64,000 nucleotides of DNA from Listeria cossartiae subsp. cossartiae (GTDB lineage Bacteria > Bacillota > Bacilli > Lactobacillales > Listeriaceae), in NCBI RefSeq assembly GCF_014224155.1, contig NZ_JAASUI010000002.1, forward strand, positions 1-64,000. The letters are read 5' to 3'. This document shows, piece after piece, positions 39,109 to 50,118 of the stretch (its first letter is position 1; each line of letters begins with the position of its first letter). The notes beneath the pieces were generated by a model. The model searched no databases. It had not been told where the DNA came from and saw only the letters and a program-made list of their open reading frames with translations. Made by a program: the position numbers and the translations under genes.

Positions 39109-42100
39109 TTATCTTCCTTTCTTTATTTGTACTTTTTTGTTCGTGCCGATTACTTCAACTTCATATGCCGGCGTATTCGTTTGGACAGAAACAACCACTT
39201 CGTCCGCATTTTCCGTCACTTTGACAAGCCAGTTTTCTGATAAATGGTCGGTAATTTCTTCTGTGAAATCTCCGTCCAAATAAACTTTAAGTAACGGTGT
39301 ATCGTATTCTTCCACGGTGTTTCCAACCCATGAACCTAGTTTCAACGTAGCATCCACATTACATAGCACTACTTTTCCGCCACGGATGAAAACTGGGATT
39401 TCTTCTTTATCGGCTTTACATTTACGTAAAGTTGGTCCGCTCACTTTTGTTCCGTTCCAGAAATCATACCAAGTTCCTTCTGGTAAATAAACTTCTCTGG
39501 AGCGCACGCCGTCTTCGATTACTGGCGCGATAAGCATTGCTTCCCCGAATAAATATTGATCATACATATCCGAAACACGCGGATCTTCTTTATAATCAAG
39601 CAGAAGCGCACGCATCATCGGCATGCCAGTTTCAACAGATTTTAGCGATTCATTATAAATATAAGGTAAAATATTCATTCTTACATTCGCGAAATGGCGG
39701 TAAATCGGGATAACTGAATCGTCACCAGTCCGCGAAGCAATGTTCCACGGCGTCCGATCTTGATTGAATTCCGCTTTACTTTCGGCATGATACTGCATAA
39801 TCGGGCAGAAAGTAGCCATTTCAGCAGAACGAATAAATAGCTCGGCAGTTGGGATATCACCATTAAAGCCCGCAAAATCAAAGCTCCAAAATGGAATTCC
39901 GGAAAATCCAGCTGAAAGTCCCGCAATAAGCGATCTTCTAAACGCATCAAAAGTGGAACGTTCGTCACCAGCCCAGTGTGCCGGGAAGTTTTGCGCGCCA
40001 GTATAGCCAGCACGACTAAACGTCATCCCATCATTTTGTTGCGCAAATTGGTAGTAAGCTTCCACGTAATCATTCGGATAAAGATTACGCATTTCATCAC
40101 CACGTCTACCATCAGCAAACTGCAAACCTTCGCCAAAGACGAATTCGCCGCCATCTGTTTTAAAGCCATCGACGCCAATGTCAATTAAGTATTGTCGTTT
40201 ATCAAACCACCATTTTTTGCCTTCTTCGTTGGAGAAATCCATAATCAAGCTTTCTGTAAACCAGTTTTCTGGAATGCGGTACGGCGAGCCATCTGGATTT
40301 TTCACTACGTAGCCTTTTTCAATCATATAGGCTTCTTCACGGTCTTTTAGTGGATGTTGTTGGCGATTTAAGTATTTTTGAATTGGAATTTGCCAAAGAA
40401 TTAATTTCATTTTATTGTCATGGATGTAGTCAACCATTCCTTTTGGATCTGGCCATCTGCCCCATGAAGGGAACCTAATTTCATCGTAGGAATACGCTTC
40501 GGATGGTGCTTTTTCGTCATATTCGGCGTCATTGAACATGTAATAGGTCGCTTCATCGCTCCATTGTTCAAGCACGACAACGGTCGACGGGATTTGCAGT
40601 TCTTGCGTCGTTTCTACTTCATTTCGAACGACAGATTCACGGTCCCAGTTGTTACTAGACATCCACGGTCCAAGCGCCCAAACTGGTACCATCGCCGGTT
40701 TCCCAGTTTTTTTCATATAGCTAGCAACCGCACTACGAATATCTCCCATTAAAAGACAGATATCTGTATCGCAGCCATTTATTTCGACTGTAATGGTATG
40801 TTTATCCGCAAGTTGGCTTCCCAAATCGAAACTTGTATAGCGCGCAGTATCAACAAACACACTGTAATCACGGTTCGTATGGTAAAACGGCATCGGGATA
40901 TACGTTCTCGTTCCTTGGTCGCGGTACTGATTATAAACAAAGCAATCAAGCACATTCCCGCGCTGACCTAACGCATTATATCGTTCGCCAAAGCCATAAT
41001 ACTCTTCTTCTTTCGGCGCATCCAAATGCAGTTTCACTTTATTGATTGTGCCCGTTTTATCGGTATACCATTGTAGCGCCGGATAAATTTTATGAGATTC
41101 TAAAATTAGTTTGTTTTTAAAATGCACTTCCAGGCGTACCGGGTTGTTGGAAATAACAACCTCTAAATCGTCTTTTTTCAGCTGACCAAATGCTTTTGTT
41201 TTTACATCGCTTGCGTTAAAAGACGGTTTCAGCCCGACTACAAGTTCATCGGATTTCACGGTGAATTCGACCGGCATGACGCTCGCTGGATTTTCTTTGA
41301 ATAAAACCATCAAGCCTTGCTCCGTCTCGCAGATTGCTGCTTCTTCTGACCAATGTTTCCAGATTGGTTCGACAACATAATTCTCTGATGTCAATGTAGT
41401 TTGATCTTTCAATGTTGCTCGGAAATAGTACGTATACTCGCCAACTTCTTCCAGCGGCGGCACGAGCGCTTCCCAAATTTGCACATCATTTTTTTCCTTT
41501 TTCTCACATAAAATCGTCCAGTCTTTCTCTTTTAAAACTAGTTCCACTTGCATTGCCTCGACGTCAGAAATAACCTCGCAGGCAGCCGAAAAGTGCATTT
41601 CCGTTTCCGGATAATGCGGCGTACGTTCAGTTAGTTGCTGCTCATAACGATTTTCATGACCAAATGGATCATGCAAAATATGCGCAGTCACTTCACTTTC
41701 CATTGCCCGGAAAGCTTGGTTAATTGCGATGAAAACTTCGCCAAGTTCGTCGCTATCTTCCATTTTCATTGCCATATTCAAATAATATAGCGCTTTATCT
41801 TGGTCACTTTTTTCTAAGAAGTAAAGTGACAGTAACGCCGTCGCAAATGAGCTAACTTTTGGTGCGCCAGAATAAGGCAATACGCCATCATCTTGCACTA
41901 ATTGTTGTTCCATTTTGCCAACAGCTGCCACCATAACAAGATCTTCGGGCGAAAAAAGTCCAAACGGAAGTACGGCTAATAGTTGGTCAGTCGATACTTT
42001 TCGGGTGTTAAAGCCAGTAAGAACGCTATCTCCTTTAAGTAAATTATCAAAGCAATAGTCGCGAATCGTTGTAATTGTTTGTTGTAATTCTGGTTTTGGG

Positions 42101-42411
42101 AACGTGTTTTTCACATCTAGCAAAGCCGAATACACACTTGAAATTGTCGCTAAATAAATATCGTTCTCCGCGGCACCCCAAACAGATTTTTCCGGACGGT
42201 TCCAATTTTTAACTAAGAAAGCAATAACTGGCTCTACTTCCGCTCTATCATAATGATTGATTTTACTGCTGAGCCATAGCCATGAAGCGGTTTCAAGGAC
42301 AGAATCTGCCTGCAAATCGGGCTTTGTTTCCGCCAAAATCGGTTTGATCTTTTCGTTTTTTCCCTCTATTAAATGCAAATAACCTTGCATTAATTTTGTG
42401 AATTTAGACAT
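39109..42411 (-). CDS. Large GH31 glycosidase (alpha-xylosidase/cycloalternan-degrading type)
   Basis: 1100 aa, with about 330 N-terminal residues (helical cap plus an immunoglobulin-like region) ahead of the GH31 barrel. Nucleophile near D753 in VDGFKTDGGEF and acid/base near D816 in WAGDERSTF. No signal peptide, so it acts inside the cell. In L. monocytogenes the equivalent gene (lmo0182) has been linked to turnover of cyclic alternating alpha-glucan (cycloalternan); often annotated alpha-xylosidase. The exact substrate is not readable here. Confidence 0.88.
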   Translation of the reverse strand: MSKFTKLMQGYLHLIEGKNEKIKPILAETKPDLQADSVLETASWLWLSSKINHYDRAEVEPVIAFLVKNWNRPEKSVWGAAENDIYLATISSVYSALLDVKNTFPKPELQQTITTIRDYCFDNLLKGDSVLTGFNTRKVSTDQLLAVLPFGLFSPEDLVMVAAVGKMEQQLVQDDGVLPYSGAPKVSSFATALLSLYFLEKSDQDKALYYLNMAMKMEDSDELGEVFIAINQAFRAMESEVTAHILHDPFGHENRYEQQLTERTPHYPETEMHFSAACEVISDVEAMQVELVLKEKDWTILCEKKEKNDVQIWEALVPPLEEVGEYTYYFRATLKDQTTLTSENYVVEPIWKHWSEEAAICETEQGLMVLFKENPASVMPVEFTVKSDELVVGLKPSFNASDVKTKAFGQLKKDDLEVVISNNPVRLEVHFKNKLILESHKIYPALQWYTDKTGTINKVKLHLDAPKEEEYYGFGERYNALGQRGNVLDCFVYNQYRDQGTRTYIPMPFYHTNRDYSVFVDTARYTSFDLGSQLADKHTITVEINGCDTDICLLMGDIRSAVASYMKKTGKPAMVPVWALGPWMSSNNWDRESVVRNEVETTQELQIPSTVVVLEQWSDEATYYMFNDAEYDEKAPSEAYSYDEIRFPSWGRWPDPKGMVDYIHDNKMKLILWQIPIQKYLNRQQHPLKDREEAYMIEKGYVVKNPDGSPYRIPENWFTESLIMDFSNEEGKKWWFDKRQYLIDIGVDGFKTDGGEFVFGEGLQFADGRRGDEMRNLYPNDYVEAYYQFAQQNDGMTFSRAGYTGAQNFPAHWAGDERSTFDAFRRSLIAGLSAGFSGIPFWSFDFAGFNGDIPTAELFIRSAEMATFCPIMQYHAESKAEFNQDRTPWNIASRTGDDSVIPIYRHFANVRMNILPYIYNESLKSVETGMPMMRALLLDYKEDPRVSDMYDQYLFGEAMLIAPVIEDGVRSREVYLPEGTWYDFWNGTKVSGPTLRKCKADKEEIPVFIRGGKVVLCNVDATLKLGSWVGNTVEEYDTPLLKVYLDGDFTEEITDHLSENWLVKVTENADEVVVSVQTNTPAYEVEVIGTNKKVQIKKGR

Positions 42412-42440
42412 GTTCTATTTCCTTTCTTGGATATACTAAA

Positions 42441-42484
42441 GTGGCAGTCTAATTTGTAAAGAAACTTACAAACGTCCCTGCCAC
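42441..42484 (-). terminator. Intercistronic stem-loop between the binding-protein gene and the GH31 gene
   Basis: GTGGCAG (42441-42447) pairs with CTGCCAC (42478-42484), with an inner TTTGTAA/TTACAAA pair. Only a short T run follows. This looks like a partial terminator or mRNA stabiliser that raises the solute-binding protein relative to downstream enzymes. Confidence 0.65.
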
Positions 42485-42493
42485 TCGTTTTAC

Positions 42494-43747
42494 TTATTTA
42501 AATCCCATTGTTTTGTTGATGTTGTCTTCACTGTTTTTCAATGCTTTTTCTGGTGTTGATTGACCGTTTAATACTTTTTCAAATTCAGAGTTTGTGTAAT
42601 CACTGATTTTGTTCCAATCCTTTACAACTGGAGGTAGAACCATATATTGTAAGGATTCAAATACCGCTTCTCTATTATCTGGAGGAGTTGCATCTAAATA
42701 TGGTTGTAGAATTTCTTTGTTTTCTGTCGCTGGAAGTTCCCAGTTGTTATCGATTCTGATTTTAGCTGCTTCTTCGTTCGCGCTCATGAAGGAAGCGAAT
42801 TTGAATGCTGCTTCTTTTTTGTCGGAGTCTTTTGAAACACCAATTCCATTTGCGAAGAAGTGGGTTGCTTTTTGTGTATTGCCTGCTTCTACTTGTACAT
42901 CCCATTTAAATGGCGCAGCTTGGAACATATCGAACATCCAAATACCTGTATGGAGCATTGCGATTTGACCATTCATGAATAGATCTTCTGGTAATTGTCC
43001 AGATAGGTCAGCCGGTGAAGGCGCTACTTTGGAGTCAGTCACTTCATTTGTTAAGTGCGTTAATGCTGCTACGTTTTCAGGGCTGTTGATTGTTGTTGCC
43101 GTTAAATCTTTGTTGAAAATTGAGCCACCATTTTGTGCGGCTACTTTGTAAAATTCGTTCATTGTTACCGGTTGGGAAGTACCCCACACTTTATTTTTAG
43201 CGTCTGTTAATTTTTTCGCTGCGGCCTCTTCATCTTTCCAAGTCCAGTCAGCTGTAGGGTAGTCAACCCCTGCTTTGTCAAAAAGATCTTTATTATAAAT
43301 TGTTACAACATTGGAGAAACTTTCTACCATTCCGTATTGTTTGCCATCATATTTGAAAGCATCATACGCTTGTTTATTAAGTGTCGATGGGTCAAAATCT
43401 TTGTCTTTTTCGATATAACTTGTTAAATCTGCAAGTACACCTTTTTCTGCATATTGCATGAATGTTTCGTAGTTAAGTTCAAAAGCATCAGGGGCATCTC
43501 CGCCCGCGATTTGTGTTTGTAATTTTGTGAAGTAATCATTGAATGCGATTGTTTGAACGTTTACTTTAATATCAGGATTTTGCTTTTCGAATTCTTTTAC
43601 CATTTTATCAAGTGCTTTTCCATCAGCTGGGGCAGAGAATTGATAATACGTGATTTCCGTTTTATCGCTACTGCTACTACCACCGCAAGCCGAAAGACCA
43701 AATACAGACAGTACAATTACCATTAACAATAATAAACCTTTTTTCAT
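42494..43747 (-). CDS. ABC sugar transporter solute-binding lipoprotein
   Basis: 417 aa. A signal peptide ends in LSACGG (lipobox, Cys about 21), followed by a family-1 extracellular sugar-binding fold (ITYYQFSAPADGKALDKMVKEFEKQ...). It should capture an oligosaccharide, plausibly an alpha-glucan such as a cyclic or panose-type sugar, for the two permeases next to it. No ATPase is encoded here, so a shared MsiK-type ATPase elsewhere is expected. Confidence 0.94.
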   Translation of the reverse strand: MKKGLLLLMVIVLSVFGLSACGGSSSSDKTEITYYQFSAPADGKALDKMVKEFEKQNPDIKVNVQTIAFNDYFTKLQTQIAGGDAPDAFELNYETFMQYAEKGVLADLTSYIEKDKDFDPSTLNKQAYDAFKYDGKQYGMVESFSNVVTIYNKDLFDKAGVDYPTADWTWKDEEAAAKKLTDAKNKVWGTSQPVTMNEFYKVAAQNGGSIFNKDLTATTINSPENVAALTHLTNEVTDSKVAPSPADLSGQLPEDLFMNGQIAMLHTGIWMFDMFQAAPFKWDVQVEAGNTQKATHFFANGIGVSKDSDKKEAAFKFASFMSANEEAAKIRIDNNWELPATENKEILQPYLDATPPDNREAVFESLQYMVLPPVVKDWNKISDYTNSEFEKVLNGQSTPEKALKNSEDNINKTMGFK

Positions 43748-43774
43748 TTGTAACGCTCCTTTTTTGTTGGTTTT

Positions 43775-44638
43775 TTATTCTTTCATTCCGCTCATTGCCA
43801 TTCCTTGGATGAAATATTTTTGAGCAAAAAGGTACACTGCTAGAATCGGGATAACACTAATGAGTACTCCCGCCATCATCAAACCGTAATTCGTTCCATA
43901 TCTACCTTGTAAAAGCGATAAACCTAGTGGTAATGTTGCCATTTCTTGTGAACTTGTCACGATTAATGGCCATAAATAACTGTTCCAAGATTGCATAAAA
44001 GTTAAAATCCCAAGTGTCGCAAAAGTAGGTTTCGCAAGCGGTAAAATAACTTTTCGGAAAATAGTGAAATGGTTTGCTCCGTCCATAAACGCAGCTTCTT
44101 CTAGTTCTTTTGGAATTCCCATAAATGCTTGGCGTAATAAGAATGTGCCGAAAACGCTGAATAGCGCGGGTACAATCAGCCCTGCATAAGAATCTAACCA
44201 GCCAAATTGTTTCATCAGGATAAATTGTGGGATCATTGTAACCTGAGCTGGCACCATCATTGTTGCCAAGTAAAGTAAAAACAATTTATCGCGACCCCAG
44301 AAAGGGATTCTTGCAAACGCATATGCCGCCATTGAACAAAACAGCATTTGACCGAGTGTCGTTACGATTGCAACAACGACTGAGTTGATTAGAAATCGGA
44401 ACATTGGGAACATTTCAAATACTTGAGTGAAGTTTGCCGTTGTCGGTTCTTTAGGTATAAACTGTGGCGGCAAAACCATGTTCGCTGCGCCCGTTTTGAA
44501 TGCGGTTGATAACATCCAAACAAACGGCATAATCATGATAATTCCACCCAGTGAGATAATCGTATAGGTTAAAATATTTTTAATTAGTTGCCATTTTGGT
44601 GAACCACTTTTTTCTGTTTTCATTAGTAATTGGACCAC
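43775..44638 (-). CDS. ABC sugar transporter permease (MalG type)
   Basis: 287 aa with about six hydrophobic segments and the EAA loop EELEEAAFMDGANHFTIFRKVILPLAKP, which contacts the ATPase. Overlaps the upstream permease gene by 16 nt. The C-terminus IQGMAMSGMKE is typical of MalG-like proteins. Confidence 0.94.
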   Translation of the reverse strand: MVQLLMKTEKSGSPKWQLIKNILTYTIISLGGIIMIMPFVWMLSTAFKTGAANMVLPPQFIPKEPTTANFTQVFEMFPMFRFLINSVVVAIVTTLGQMLFCSMAAYAFARIPFWGRDKLFLLYLATMMVPAQVTMIPQFILMKQFGWLDSYAGLIVPALFSVFGTFLLRQAFMGIPKELEEAAFMDGANHFTIFRKVILPLAKPTFATLGILTFMQSWNSYLWPLIVTSSQEMATLPLGLSLLQGRYGTNYGLMMAGVLISVIPILAVYLFAQKYFIQGMAMSGMKE

Positions 44639-45501
44639 CTTTTTTGAAGTTTATTTTGAATAATTGTAATGATGAAAATAACAATAAACAATACCCAACT
44701 CATCGCGGAAGCATAGCCCATTTCGAAGTATCTAAATGCATGGTTGTAAATATTTTGGACTAAGGTCATCGTCGACCCACTTGGACCACCTTCTGTCATA
44801 ATCATCACTTGGTCAAACACCTGGAATGAGTTGATAAGCGAAATTATCGTCACAAAGAATGTAGTCGGTGTAAGCAAAGGAATAGTGATGGAAAATAACT
44901 GACGAAGTTTCGATGCTCCGTCCATATTGGCAGCTTCGTAGTAGGATGGTGAAATATTTTGCAATCCACCAAGGAATAGTACCATAACGAAACCAATATC
45001 TTTCCACGCACTAGTAATAATAACTGCAATCATCGCTGTTTGTGGATCTGTTAACCAGTTCGGTCCAGCAATTCCAACTAAAGATAAGAAGTAATTGATG
45101 AGACCATATGAAGGATTGAAGAGCCATTTCCAAACGAGTGAAACTGCTACCCATGAAGTGATCACGGGTAAGAAGTACACTGCTCGGAAAAATGGTCTTA
45201 GTTTAATTTTTTGATTCAACATCAAGGCGCATGCAAGGCCAAGAATCATTACGCTTGGCAAGTAACCGATGATAAACGTGATTGTATTTCTAAATGACTT
45301 CCAAAATTCTGGGTCATTAAATAGCCTTTTGTAATTTTCAAATCCAGTAAAGTGAATCGTACTCACTAAATCCCAGTCGGTAAAACTGATACCGAGCGAT
45401 CCAAGGATTGGGATTGCAATAAAAATGAGAAAACCTAGTAAATTGGGAAGCAAGAAAATGCATAGCCAAAATAGTGTTTTCTTTCTAGTCATACCAACCA
45501 T
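44623..45501 (-). CDS. ABC sugar transporter permease (MalF type)
   Basis: 292 aa, six hydrophobic segments, EAA loop YYEAANMDGASKLRQLFSITIPLLTP. Pairs with the 43775 gene. It follows the ROK gene after 34 nt. Confidence 0.94.
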   Translation of the reverse strand: MVGMTRKKTLFWLCIFLLPNLLGFLIFIAIPILGSLGISFTDWDLVSTIHFTGFENYKRLFNDPEFWKSFRNTITFIIGYLPSVMILGLACALMLNQKIKLRPFFRAVYFLPVITSWVAVSLVWKWLFNPSYGLINYFLSLVGIAGPNWLTDPQTAMIAVIITSAWKDIGFVMVLFLGGLQNISPSYYEAANMDGASKLRQLFSITIPLLTPTTFFVTIISLINSFQVFDQVMIMTEGGPSGSTMTLVQNIYNHAFRYFEMGYASAMSWVLFIVIFIITIIQNKLQKRWSNY

Positions 45502-45535
45502 GTGAAAATAACCTCCTGAAATAATTTATGTACTT

Positions 45536-46750
45536 TTAACGCAGTAAAGTTTGTTCTTCTTCATAGATTGGCACCTGGAATAATTGGTGAATGACTAGTA
45601 AAGCCGCACCTTGTAACCATGCAGGATCCTCTAATGATGTTGTTGTAATTTCTGTTTCGAAGCCAGCCCCTGAAAAAAAGTTTTGTGAAGCAATTTCATC
45701 AATTTTAGTTAAGAATAAATCTCTATGGTGCAAACCTTCGCCGACAATGATTACTTTTTCGGGGTTGAAGGTGTTAATGATATTTCGAATCCCGTATCCT
45801 AAATATTCGCCCATTTTATCCATAAGTTCAGTCGCCATTTCGTCTCCGGCACGCGCACTTTTTGCCACATTGTCAAAATGAAAATCATTTAAATCGGATG
45901 TGGGGTAAGCAGCTTTTATTTCTTCGCCGCGATTTCGGAAGTAAAACTCAGATGCGTACATTTCTAAGCAACCTTTTTGGCCGCAGTGGCATTTGTATCC
46001 GCCTGGTTGAATCGTTGTATGTCCAAATTCGCCGGCTCCACCTTGCGCACCGTAGTAAATTTGGCGATTAATAACAACGGATAAACCAAGACCAGCTCCA
46101 ACTGAAACTGTCGCAAAATTATTGGATTGTTTTCCTTCACCTAACCAAAGTTCTGCGAGTGTGTAGCAGTTTATATTTTTATCTACATACACTGGAATAT
46201 CAGGGAAATGAGCATTCAGCATTGCTTCTAAAGCAACATTTTCCCAACCTAGCATTGTAGAGCGGATAACGGTTCCTTTTTTACGATTTACTAGCCCTGA
46301 AATCGCAATTCCGACACCTAGCAAATGGTTCATATCTCTGTTTTCACACATTTTTTTCACATTTTTAGCAATTAAATCGATTGCTTCTTCCGGCTTTTTC
46401 TCGGAGGAAAATGGTATGGAAGTATTTTCAATGATTTTTGCATTTAAGTCAGTTAACGCAAAAAGAAGTTGTTCCTCTTCTACTTTGACACTAACAACAA
46501 ATCCATAATCTTTATTAAATCTTACTAATTTGGCACGTCTGCCTCCAGTAGATGATGTTTCGGCCCCTTCTAAAATGATGCCTTCTTGCTGTAAATCATC
46601 TAAAATATACGTCAATGTAGACATCCCAAAATCGCATTTTTTTGCAATCTCTGTGCGTGTGATTTCTCCTTTTTCACGGATTAAATTCAGCACGGTGTAG
46701 CGGTTTATGTCTTTAATTAAGTCTTTATTCCCTTTTCTTAAGATATCCAT
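45536..46750 (-). CDS. ROK-family transcriptional regulator
   Basis: 404 aa. N-terminal winged helix (about 15-75, NLIREKGEITRTEIAKKCDFGMSTLTYIL) and a ROK sugar-kinase fold with ATP-type loops and the zinc motif CHCGQKGCLEMYAS. XylR/NagC-like regulators repress sugar operons until ligand binds. It is the first gene of the operon it probably controls, and an 8-bp inverted repeat lies just before it (46779-46807). Confidence 0.92.
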   Translation of the reverse strand: MDILRKGNKDLIKDINRYTVLNLIREKGEITRTEIAKKCDFGMSTLTYILDDLQQEGIILEGAETSSTGGRRAKLVRFNKDYGFVVSVKVEEEQLLFALTDLNAKIIENTSIPFSSEKKPEEAIDLIAKNVKKMCENRDMNHLLGVGIAISGLVNRKKGTVIRSTMLGWENVALEAMLNAHFPDIPVYVDKNINCYTLAELWLGEGKQSNNFATVSVGAGLGLSVVINRQIYYGAQGGAGEFGHTTIQPGGYKCHCGQKGCLEMYASEFYFRNRGEEIKAAYPTSDLNDFHFDNVAKSARAGDEMATELMDKMGEYLGYGIRNIINTFNPEKVIIVGEGLHHRDLFLTKIDEIASQNFFSGAGFETEITTTSLEDPAWLQGAALLVIHQLFQVPIYEEEQTLLR

Positions 46751-46778
46751 TTTTAGGCTCCTTCACTTCTGGATGACC

Positions 46779-46807
46779 ACTTACTTCGTTCATTGAATTA
46801 AGTAAGT
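46779..46807. promoter_or_regulatory. Candidate ROK-repressor operator
   Basis: ACTTACTT (46779-46786) and AAGTAAGT (46800-46807) form a perfect 8-bp inverted repeat with a 13-bp spacer. It covers the predicted transcription start (about 46809) and the early leader of the operon. Confidence 0.65.
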
Positions 46808-46815
46808 ATAGTTAC

Positions 46816-46844
46816 ATTATATTGTAATCGTTTGCAATATGCAA
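46816..46844 (-). promoter_or_regulatory. Glucan operon promoter with embedded cre-like site
   Basis: TTGCAT (46839-46844), exactly 17 nt, TATAAT (46816-46821). The spacer holds TGTAATCGTTTGCA (46823-46836), one mismatch from a relaxed catabolite-responsive element. CcpA bound there would block RNA polymerase. Confidence 0.75.
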
Positions 46845-46875
46845 TCTTTTTTTTGAAAGTTTTTTCGTCTGTAAA

Positions 46876-46915
46876 AAAAGGAGCCCTAACTCCACTGAAT
46901 TAGGACTCGTTTTTA
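46876..46915 (-). terminator. metG terminator
   Basis: Long stem (GAGTCCTAA.../TTAGGGCTC with loop) followed by a T tract on the minus strand. Confidence 0.85.
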
Positions 46916-48952
<2,037 letters not shown>

Positions 48953-48981
48953 TCATTTTTCGCGCTAAACGAAATAATTAA

Positions 48982-49842
48982 TTAAGCGCCTTTTGCAACG
49001 CCGATTAAAATCCCGCCGAGAACGACTAAAACTACGCCCACAATAACATAAAGCATTTCTTTTTGTGTCTTCTTTTCTTTTAAAAGTACGATGCCGCCGA
49101 TTGTCGAAATAACAACCCCTAATTGCGAAAGCGAAAAGCCGGTCGCGACGCCAACAAGCTGATTAGCGTGAACCATCGCAACGTTCCCCGCCGCCCAAAT
49201 CATTCCCGGTATAATGAGTAGCAATGTGCGTTTATTGAAACGTTTTTCCACGCCACCACTATGCGTCATAATTAGCGCGCTTAAAACCATCCCAACCGCT
49301 TGAGGCAAAATCGCATTAATCCCGTCAATTTTAAATCCTTGAATGAGAACGACCAAACCTACGTAACCTAAAGACGAAATAACTAATGTAATCAAGCCTT
49401 GTTTCAGTGCATTAGTGCCATCTTCTTCTTTTTCAGCATACGATGTTAGGAAAATCCCGCCAACAATTAACGCAAGAGCAATAAATCCAAGAATAATCCG
49501 AAGCGTCGTATCCCACTCATGAAATAAAATAACCCCACAAAGCGTCGTTCCAACTAATTGCATCCCGGTCGAAATCGGCATCGCTTTTGAAACCCCGATG
49601 ATTTTAAAAGCACGTAGTTGAAACATCTGCCCGACACTCCATAAACAACCTGTAATGAAACTAATGCTCACAGTTTTCAGCGTATAAACTGGATCAGTAA
49701 AGAAGAAAACGATTACCGCAAAAGTGAGTGCCCCTAGTGTCATCCCCATTGTTTGTTGCCTTGTTGAACCGCCAAATTTTGTAATAATTAGCGGAACTGT
49801 TCCCCAAAGTAATGCAGGAATCAGCGCAATCATAATGTTCAA
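48982..49842 (-). CDS. GlcU-type sugar permease (GRP/DMT family), copy 1
   Basis: 286 aa with ten hydrophobic segments. The pattern MIALIPALLWGTVPLI and [15 protein letters not shown] is typical of the glucose/ribose uptake family. It takes up glucose or ribose by proton symport. It is paralogous to the 55452 gene (about 60% by eye). AAGGAGG precedes the ATG. No co-transcribed dehydrogenase is seen, unlike the Bacillus gdh pair. Confidence 0.9.
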   Translation of the reverse strand: MNIMIALIPALLWGTVPLIITKFGGSTRQQTMGMTLGALTFAVIVFFFTDPVYTLKTVSISFITGCLWSVGQMFQLRAFKIIGVSKAMPISTGMQLVGTTLCGVILFHEWDTTLRIILGFIALALIVGGIFLTSYAEKEEDGTNALKQGLITLVISSLGYVGLVVLIQGFKIDGINAILPQAVGMVLSALIMTHSGGVEKRFNKRTLLLIIPGMIWAAGNVAMVHANQLVGVATGFSLSQLGVVISTIGGIVLLKEKKTQKEMLYVIVGVVLVVLGGILIGVAKGA

Positions 49843-50118
49843 ATCGTTTTCCTCCTTGTTTATCCTTTAATTTAGTTTTCAATTACTTCATTATAGCGGA
49901 AATAGCAGGAAGATGGTAGGGGGTATCAGCGTGAAAAGTACTTATATTGCGCTAATCGTAAAAACATTTCTACTAAAGCGCCTTTTTATGATTCTCAATA
50001 GCCATATTTTCGACAAAACATCCCGAATTAAGATACTAACATTAAACTAACGCCCAAAATTAAAGTGCTACACTTAAATTGTAGTAAATTTCAATTGAAG
50101 GAAAGAGGTAATTAAAAA
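49843..50118. other. 276-bp divergent intergenic region
   Basis: It separates the glcU-like gene (minus) from the LPXTG gene (plus). A CTACA/TGTAG inverted repeat lies about 50069-50085, just before the AAGGAAAGAGG region. No clear -35/-10 pair could be assigned. Confidence 0.4.

Noticed and set aside
49900..50085. Candidate sigma factor promoter before the LPXTG gene at 50119
   Set aside because: Several weak -10-like strings (TACACT, TACTAA) but none with a credible -35 at the right spacing.
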